DNA of 10,796 bases, from positions 1 through 10,796 of the forward strand of contig WSZY01000216.1 in NCBI GenBank assembly GCA_013139875.1, read 5' to 3'. Of the stretch, positions 6,548-10,796 are shown piece by piece. A program made the position numbers and the translations under genes. The number at the start of each line of letters is the position of its first letter. Within the stretch, counting starts at the first letter, position 1. Source of the stretch: Mariprofundaceae bacterium (GTDB lineage: Bacteria; Pseudomonadota; Zetaproteobacteria; Mariprofundales; Mariprofundaceae). The notes beneath the pieces were generated by a model. The model was not told where the DNA came from. It saw only the letters and a list, made by a program, of their open reading frames with translations, and made no database searches.

Positions 6548-7624
6548 CTATACTCCACCCATGGCCGGATAATCGGTATAGCCATGCTCATCACCACCAT
6601 AAAAAGTAGCCCCATCCGGCACATTGAGTTCGGCATCGCTGCGCAGCCTCTCCACCAGATCAGGATTGGCTATATAAGGCTGGCCGAAGGCAACGGCATC
6701 GGCATTTCCATCCATAATCGCAGCGTTACCGCGCGCCTTGTCATAGCCGCTGTTGGTAATGTACAGACCCCTCCAGAGCAGACGCAGCCTGCCCAGATCA
6801 AATGCAGGGCCGGCTGCATCCGGAACTTCACTACCCATCTCGGTGACATGCAGATACGCCAGACCGAAGTGATTGAGCTGCTCTACCACATAGCTGAATG
6901 TCTCTTCCGGGTTGGAGTCACGCATATCATTGAAGGGCTGCAGCGGTGATAATCGAATGCCTACCCTCTCTGCACCTGCCACATCACACACTGCCTCGGT
7001 CACCTCCAGCATCAGACGGGCCCGGTTCTTCAATGTCCCACCATAGGCATCACTGCGCTGGTTACTTCCATCACGTAGAAACTGATCAAGCAGATAGCCA
7101 TTGGCACCATGAATCTCTACACCATCAAAACCGGCATCTATCGCATTTCCGGTTGCCTTTTTGTAATCATCAACCACATCGGAAATTTCGGAAAGTGTCA
7201 GCTCACGTGGCATCTCAAAGGGCTTGAGCCCGGTATTGGTAAAGGCCTCACCGGCAGGGCGGATGGCCGACGGTGCAACAGCAGGTTCACCACCATGATA
7301 ATCAGGATGCGAAACCCGGCCACAGTGCCACAGCTGTAGAAATATATGTCCACCATCGGCATGAACGGCGTCGACAACCCCTCTCCACCCCTCTACCTGT
7401 TCAGGGCTATAGATACCGGGGGTGGCCGGATATCCTACTGCCTGCTCTGAAATCTGGGAGCCTTCTGTAATCAACAAGCCAGCCGAGGCTCGTTGGCGGT
7501 AGTGGAATGCCATCATGGCATTGGCAATATTGTCCGGTGCACGGTTACGCGTCATCGGTGCCATGAAAATACGATTCGGCAACTCGTAGCGGCCCAGCTT
7601 GAGGGGTGAAAAAAGATCGGTCAT
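6548..7624 (-). CDS. Old Yellow Enzyme family alkene/quinone reductase (NemA-like)
   Basis: This FMN-dependent TIM-barrel oxidoreductase would use NAD(P)H to reduce activated double bonds, maleimides, quinones or nitro compounds in the cytoplasm. At 358 residues it has normal length. Residues equivalent to those of yeast OYE1 are visible: Thr25 (APMTRNR, flavin tuning), Gln97 and Trp99 (LQLWHCGR), His172 and Asn175 (substrate oxygen binding) and Tyr177 (proton donor) in EIHGANGYLLDQFL, then the SDAYGG motif. The C-terminal phosphate-binding region reads GNADAVAFGQPYIANPDL. It resembles the NemA/XenB class more than the thermophilic YqjM class, judging by length and motifs; the exact substrate is open. 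AGAGGAG lies five bases before the ATG. The gene follows yceI by 13 bases, so they are co-transcribed. Confidence 0.95.
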   Translation of the reverse strand: MTDLFSPLKLGRYELPNRIFMAPMTRNRAPDNIANAMMAFHYRQRASAGLLITEGSQISEQAVGYPATPGIYSPEQVEGWRGVVDAVHADGGHIFLQLWHCGRVSHPDYHGGEPAVAPSAIRPAGEAFTNTGLKPFEMPRELTLSEISDVVDDYKKATGNAIDAGFDGVEIHGANGYLLDQFLRDGSNQRSDAYGGTLKNRARLMLEVTEAVCDVAGAERVGIRLSPLQPFNDMRDSNPEETFSYVVEQLNHFGLAYLHVTEMGSEVPDAAGPAFDLGRLRLLWRGLYITNSGYDKARGNAAIMDGNADAVAFGQPYIANPDLVERLRSDAELNVPDGATFYGGDEHGYTDYPAMGGV

Positions 7625-7637
7625 AGATTCTCCTCTG

Positions 7638-8228
7638 TTATTTTCGGCGAACGCCTTCGATAGATAAAAACAGCTCTACCCTGTCGGCTGATGGACCGAG
7701 CATAAGCGCCTTCTTCATATTGTAATCCGACAGACTCAACGTGGTTGCTCCTTCAAAACCCCGGCGGAAACCGCCCCATGGATCCAGCCCTTTACCAATT
7801 TGCTTCATGTTGATGCTCACTCTCTTTGTCACGCCACGCAGTGTGAAGTTGCCGGTCATGATGCCCTTGCCAAAGCCTTTATCTTCATATCCCGTGCTGA
7901 CAAATGTTGCCTTGGGAAAGCTCGCAACATCAAAAAAGTCGGCACTGCGAAGATGTTTGTCACGTTCGGCATGGTTGCTATCAAGGCTTGCCACATCAAT
8001 CTCAACGGTGACTGTGTTGCTTTCAGGGTGACCGTCATTAACGGTGAATGAGCCGTCAAAAGTGTTGAATCGTCCGATCAACCAGCTGTAACCCAGATGT
8101 TTCACCTTAAACTGGATAAATGCGTGCTGACCCTTGATGTCAAAATCATAGGTCTCTTCGGCAGCCTGGGCAGGGAGTTGTATCGCCATAGCCACTGCAA
8201 ATGCGGTTAGTAATGTTTTAATTTTCAT
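7638..8228 (-). CDS. yceI: YceI family periplasmic protein
   Basis: The 196-residue product is a lipocalin-like YceI barrel. A signal peptide (MKIKTLLTAFAVAMAIQLPAQA) ends in AQA, with cleavage predicted before Ala23. The mature part closely follows E. coli YceI as I recall it: GQHAFIQFKVKHLGYSW, the NHAERDKHLRSADFFD stretch, LRGVTK, DPWGGFRRGFE and a C-terminal SIEGV. Family members bind polyprenyl chains and are thought to handle isoprenoid quinones or similar lipids in the periplasm; the exact role is unproven. The start codon overlaps the end of the cytochrome b561 gene by 11 bases, implying coupled translation. The same gene pair (yceJ-yceI) exists in E. coli, so the two products probably act together at the membrane. 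Confidence 0.95.
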   Translation of the reverse strand: MKIKTLLTAFAVAMAIQLPAQAAEETYDFDIKGQHAFIQFKVKHLGYSWLIGRFNTFDGSFTVNDGHPESNTVTVEIDVASLDSNHAERDKHLRSADFFDVASFPKATFVSTGYEDKGFGKGIMTGNFTLRGVTKRVSINMKQIGKGLDPWGGFRRGFEGATTLSLSDYNMKKALMLGPSADRVELFLSIEGVRRK

Positions 8229-8787
8229 CCTCTTCTCCTTTGTTGTTGTTTATTCCCAACATCCGCAAAAGCGTGATGTCTCTATCAATAAAATGGTGTT
8301 TCATAGCTGCAGCCGCATGCATCCCTATGTAGCCCATAAAAGCCCATGCCAGATACATGTGGACAGTGCCCGCAGTTGTTTCACGCCCCTTATCCGCCGG
8401 CAACAGTGCCGGAACCTCAAACCATCCGAACAGATCAACTCCTTTTCCCAGAGCCGTGGATATCAGGTAACCACTGATGATCACCGCAAACATGAACAGG
8501 TAGTGCCCACGATGAATCCAGAGCGCAATGATCTTCTCCCACCATGCCCCCATAATCTCCGGTACCGGATTGGTGAGTCGCCAAACACTGCGGAAAATCA
8601 GCAGGAAGAGCAGCAACATACCGGCACTGCGGTGAATCCAGGGAGCCTTGTGGTACCATGTATCGTAATACTCCAGCCCCACCATCCAGATGCCGAGCAC
8701 AAACATGCCGATAATCGCTATCGCCATCAGCCAGTGCATAGCTATGCTTATCCAGCCGTATCGTTCTTTATTGTTTCCCAGCATCAT
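8218..8787 (-). CDS. yceJ: Cytochrome b561 (YceJ/CybB family), diheme membrane protein
   Basis: The 189-residue product has four predicted membrane helices (about residues 15-37, 50-70, 92-112 and 143-163). Histidines at 18, 52, 143 and 157 have exactly the spacing of the heme ligands of E. coli CybB (His13, 47, 137, 151), so two b-type hemes are expected. Such proteins move electrons between membrane quinol and an acceptor; CybB is a superoxide:quinone oxidoreductase. The C-terminus is a charged tail (NNNKGEEDEN). The start is one of two adjacent ATGs (8787 or 8784) behind AGAGAA; the second is slightly better spaced. The gene follows the small CDGSH gene after nine bases and overlaps yceI by 11. 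The symbol is by analogy to the E. coli yceJ-yceI pair. Confidence 0.93.
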   Translation of the reverse strand: MMLGNNKERYGWISIAMHWLMAIAIIGMFVLGIWMVGLEYYDTWYHKAPWIHRSAGMLLLFLLIFRSVWRLTNPVPEIMGAWWEKIIALWIHRGHYLFMFAVIISGYLISTALGKGVDLFGWFEVPALLPADKGRETTAGTVHMYLAWAFMGYIGMHAAAAMKHHFIDRDITLLRMLGINNNKGEEDEN

Positions 8788-8796
8788 CGTTCTCTT

Positions 8797-9033
8797 TTAT
8801 TCGCCCAACGTCTGATGTGTGCCATCACAGAAGGGGCGATTACTGGACTGCTGGCAACCACAGGCATGGATCGTTTGATCCTTTTCAAATGTCACCACCT
8901 CCGGTGTCTTGTCCGTGGTTACATGCGAGCCATCGCAAAACGGTCCGTTTTTCGATAAGCCGCACATACAGAATGCCCTGGTCTCTCCTGCTTTCACTTC
9001 AACCGCAAAGGGTTCGTTCTGCCATCCACTCAT
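8797..9033 (-). CDS. Small tandem CDGSH iron-sulfur protein
   Basis: The 78-residue product consists of almost nothing but two CDGSH motifs. The first has Cys22, Cys24, Cys33 and His37 (CMCGLSKNGPFCDGSH). The second has Cys58, Cys60, Cys69 and His73, ending in CDGTH, an allowed Ser-to-Thr change. Each should hold one pH-labile [2Fe-2S] cluster, as in the mitoNEET-related tandem proteins; there is no membrane anchor, so it is soluble. Its ATG overlaps the TGA of the preceding reductase gene by four bases (ATGA), with GGGAG six bases upstream, so it is translationally coupled to the glutathionyl-hydroquinone reductase. It may pass electrons to or from a neighbour, but the partner cannot be told from sequence. 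Confidence 0.93.
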   Translation of the reverse strand: MSGWQNEPFAVEVKAGETRAFCMCGLSKNGPFCDGSHVTTDKTPEVVTFEKDQTIHACGCQQSSNRPFCDGTHQTLGE

Positions 9034-9998
9034 AACACACTCCCTGTTTTCTCTTTTTTCTCTTCAAACCTTTCTCTGTCATGAGGTGCATCAAAATCCT
9101 GATCCGGCCCTTTCGGTACGATCCGGGTCGGATTGATACTCTCATGACTGTAGTAGTAGTGACGCTTGATATGATCCATATTGACCGTCTCAGCCACTCC
9201 GGGATGCTGATAGAGCTCTCGGATATAGTTAGAGAGATTCGGGTAATCGGCAATACGATTCCGATTACATTTGAAATGGCCCACGTAGACCGCATCAAAG
9301 CGGATCATCGTGGTAAACAGCCGCCAGTCAGCTTCGGTTAGCGTGTTTCCAACCAGGTAACGATGTTCACCCAGGATCGACTCAACCCTGTCCAGGGCCG
9401 AGAAGAGCGAATCAAATGCCTCTTCATACGCCTCCTGCTTCGTTGCAAAGCCGCATTTATAGACGCCGTTATTGATATTGGGGTATACAAACGCATTGAT
9501 CTCATCGATCTCTTTCCGCAACGTTTCCGGATAGTAGTCATCCCTGTTTCCTGTCAATTCATTAAATGCTGAATTGAAGATTCGAATGATCTCCGCAGAT
9601 TCATTGCAGACGACTGTCTGCTCTTTTTTATCCCAAAGGATCGGTACGCTCACACGGCCTGTGTATTCAGGGTCCGCTTTTGAATAGAGCTGGTGTGCAT
9701 AATTGAATCCGTACAACGGCTCCTCCGGATGAAACTCCCAACCATTTTTCAGCATATCCGGGCTAACCACGGTCAAACCAATCAGAGATTCAAGCCCTTT
9801 CAGTTTACGAAAAATTAGTGCGCGGTGCGCCCATGGGCAGGCGAAACTGACGTAGAGATGATAACGATCTACCTCAGCAGGGAAGTCTTCCTTGCCAAAA
9901 CGGCAGTGGAACTGTGACTTCGCACGATGAAATTTACCGTCTTTGGAAGCCCACTTGCCGTCATCAGTTTCCCATTTTCCATCGATCAACATTCCCAT
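9030..9998 (-). CDS. yqjG: Glutathionyl-hydroquinone reductase (Xi-class glutathione transferase, YqjG/ECM4 family)
   Basis: The 322-residue enzyme reduces glutathionyl-hydroquinones to hydroquinones, releasing oxidised glutathione, in the cytoplasm. The thioredoxin-like N-terminal domain carries the family motif CPWAHR with catalytic Cys54, preceded by YHLYVSFA. The interdomain region includes the family-typical NGWEF, DPEYTGRVSVPILWD and NESAEIIRI sequences, and the helical C-terminal domain includes NNGVYKCGFA and the TEADWRLFTT region with DAVYVGHFKCN. Length and motifs agree with E. coli YqjG. AGGAG lies five bases before the ATG. It is the first gene of the nine-gene operon and faces the LysR regulator across 109 bases. 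The yqjG symbol is by family; organisms with this gene normally make glutathione. Confidence 0.95.
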   Translation of the reverse strand: MGMLIDGKWETDDGKWASKDGKFHRAKSQFHCRFGKEDFPAEVDRYHLYVSFACPWAHRALIFRKLKGLESLIGLTVVSPDMLKNGWEFHPEEPLYGFNYAHQLYSKADPEYTGRVSVPILWDKKEQTVVCNESAEIIRIFNSAFNELTGNRDDYYPETLRKEIDEINAFVYPNINNGVYKCGFATKQEAYEEAFDSLFSALDRVESILGEHRYLVGNTLTEADWRLFTTMIRFDAVYVGHFKCNRNRIADYPNLSNYIRELYQHPGVAETVNMDHIKRHYYYSHESINPTRIVPKGPDQDFDAPHDRERFEEKKEKTGSVL

Positions 9999-10107
9999 GA
10001 AAACTCCTTTGCTACACCGGAATTAAAAACCATAACCCGATAACAAAAAAGCATAATGTTTAGAACATCTTGATATATTTTATTAATCGTTCTAATTTCA
10101 CCCTGTT
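9999..10107. promoter_or_regulatory. Divergent promoter region between the redox operon and lysR gene
   Basis: This AT-rich 109-base gap must carry the promoters of both divergent transcription units. Candidate -10 elements occur (TATATT and TATTAAT on the plus side; TTATGG and TAATTC on the minus side), but I see no good -35 box for the operon. A weak -35 is common for promoters that need a LysR-type activator. Confidence 0.55.
10060..10095. promoter_or_regulatory. Candidate LysR operator: TTAGAAC-22-GTTCTAA enclosing a T-N11-A box
   Basis: A perfect seven-base inverted repeat, TTAGAAC (10060-10066) and GTTCTAA (10089-10095), encloses GAT-N11-ATC (10072-10088), which fits the T-N11-A consensus of LysR-family boxes. 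It ends 12 bases before the regulator's start codon, a position suited to autorepression and to activation of the divergent operon. The two dyads are not concentric, so which one the protein reads is undecided. Confidence 0.5.
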
Positions 10108-10796
10108 ATGACACTCAATCAACTCCGCGCCCTGCATGCCGTGGTAGAGCATGGCGGTTTCCGCCCTGCCGCCGAGGCGCTGTTCAAAAGCCAATCGGCG
10201 ATCAGTATCGCGATCCGCAAACTGGAGCAGGAGCTTGGCATCTCCCTCTTTACCCGCGACCAGTACAGGCCCGAACTGACCGAAGCAGGAAGAGCCATCC
10301 ATAACAAAGCGGTCACACTGCTATCCGGTGCCACAGAGCTATCCAACCTCGCCCATCACTTCGCTGCCGGAGAGGAGCCGGAGCTACGGGTGGCAATGAG
10401 TGCCCTAGTTCCTGTCGACACGGCCCTCGGGCTCTTCAGTGAAATCAAAGCTTCCGCCCCTGCAACCCGGCTCGTTCTGCTGGTCGAAACGCTTAACGGT
10501 ACTCTGGAGCGATTGGAGGATGGCGATGCCGACATCGCCATCTGCGAAACCTTCGACCACAAGGATCACTACATCTATGCGCCGCTGACACGCATTGAGA
10601 TGGTCAGTGTCATCTCACCGAAACACAGGCTGGCCGAACGCTCCGAGAGCCTGACCGAGAAGGATATGGCAGGAAGTACTCAGATCATTGTACGCGATAC
10701 CAGCCGCCACTCTGAAAAGAGAACTGCCGGTATTGTTGAAGGTACCCAGCACTGGGTGGTAAGCGATTTCACCACCAAGAAACAGATTATCGCATC
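10108..10796 (+). CDS. LysR-type transcriptional regulator, N-terminal 229 residues (runs off right edge)
   Basis: The frame is open from ATG 10108 to the window edge, giving 229 of the usual 290-310 codons. Residues 1-60 form the winged helix-turn-helix: LNQLRALHAVVEHGGFRPAA, then ALFKSQSAISIAIRKLE and ELGISLF. The effector domain begins near residue 90 (LRVAMSALVPV), with a typical VETLNGTLERLEDGDADIAI strand-helix-strand. As I recall them, this ALVP...ERLE-x-G-x-ADI pattern resembles E. coli YhaJ, which responds to hydroquinone-type compounds and controls yqjF and yhaK; this is an inference. An in-frame TAA at 10093 rules out an earlier start, yet no Shine-Dalgarno sequence precedes the ATG, so translation may be weak. 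It is divergent from the redox operon and is its likely regulator. Confidence 0.9.
   Translation, partial: MTLNQLRALHAVVEHGGFRPAAEALFKSQSAISIAIRKLEQELGISLFTRDQYRPELTEAGRAIHNKAVTLLSGATELSNLAHHFAAGEEPELRVAMSALVPVDTALGLFSEIKASAPATRLVLLVETLNGTLERLEDGDADIAICETFDHKDHYIYAPLTRIEMVSVISPKHRLAERSESLTEKDMAGSTQIIVRDTSRHSEKRTAGIVEGTQHWVVSDFTTKKQIIA

Noticed and set aside
8293..8958. A 221-codon plus-strand frame opposite the cytochrome b561 and CDGSH genes
   Set aside because: It is a shadow: His/Pro/Cys-rich composition produced by the reverse of conserved genes on the minus strand.

Overview
The window looks like chromosomal DNA of a Gram-negative proteobacterium with roughly balanced base composition. 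Supporting signs are Sec-exported and lipoprotein-type signal peptides, HslVU, a YceI protein very like the Escherichia coli one, a cytochrome b561, and tight operons with Shine-Dalgarno sites. I cannot fix the genus. A gamma- or zetaproteobacterium would fit, but that is a guess. I see no tRNA, rRNA, CRISPR array, insertion sequence or phage gene.

Layout from left to right. (1) Positions 1-230, minus strand: the N-terminal part of a putative lipoprotein that runs off the left edge. (2) Positions 243-707: a long gap without a convincing gene, rich in short inverted repeats. (3) 708-2609, plus strand: hslV and hslU, the protease and unfoldase of the heat-shock complex, 3 bases apart. (4) 2638-3030, minus strand: a small exported protein of unknown function, convergent with hslU. 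(5) 3143-9998, minus strand: nine closely packed genes that read as one operon. (6) 10108-10796, plus strand: a LysR-type regulator, truncated by the right edge and divergent from the operon.

In transcription order the operon encodes: glutathionyl-hydroquinone reductase; a small tandem CDGSH iron-sulfur protein; a diheme cytochrome b561; a periplasmic YceI protein; an Old Yellow Enzyme-type ene/quinone reductase; a DUF2461 protein; a Fer4_19-CDGSH-CDGSH iron-sulfur protein; a pirin; and an alpha/beta-hydrolase fused to an OsmC peroxidase-like domain. Gene joints are 4- and 11-base overlaps or gaps of 9-53 bases.

The common theme is quinone, electrophile and peroxide chemistry. Reduction of glutathionylated quinones, flavin-dependent reduction of unsaturated carbonyls or quinones, quinone-linked membrane electron transfer, iron-sulfur carriers, an iron-containing quercetinase-like pirin and an OsmC domain stand behind one LysR regulator. 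As I recall, E. coli keeps yqjG, the LysR gene yhaJ and the pirin gene yhaK near each other and yceJ next to yceI; here both modules share one operon. The main items for a second look are this operon, its four CDGSH motifs in two genes, an eight-codon reading frame inside a perfect hairpin between two operon genes, the divergent operator region, and the structured gap upstream of hslV.
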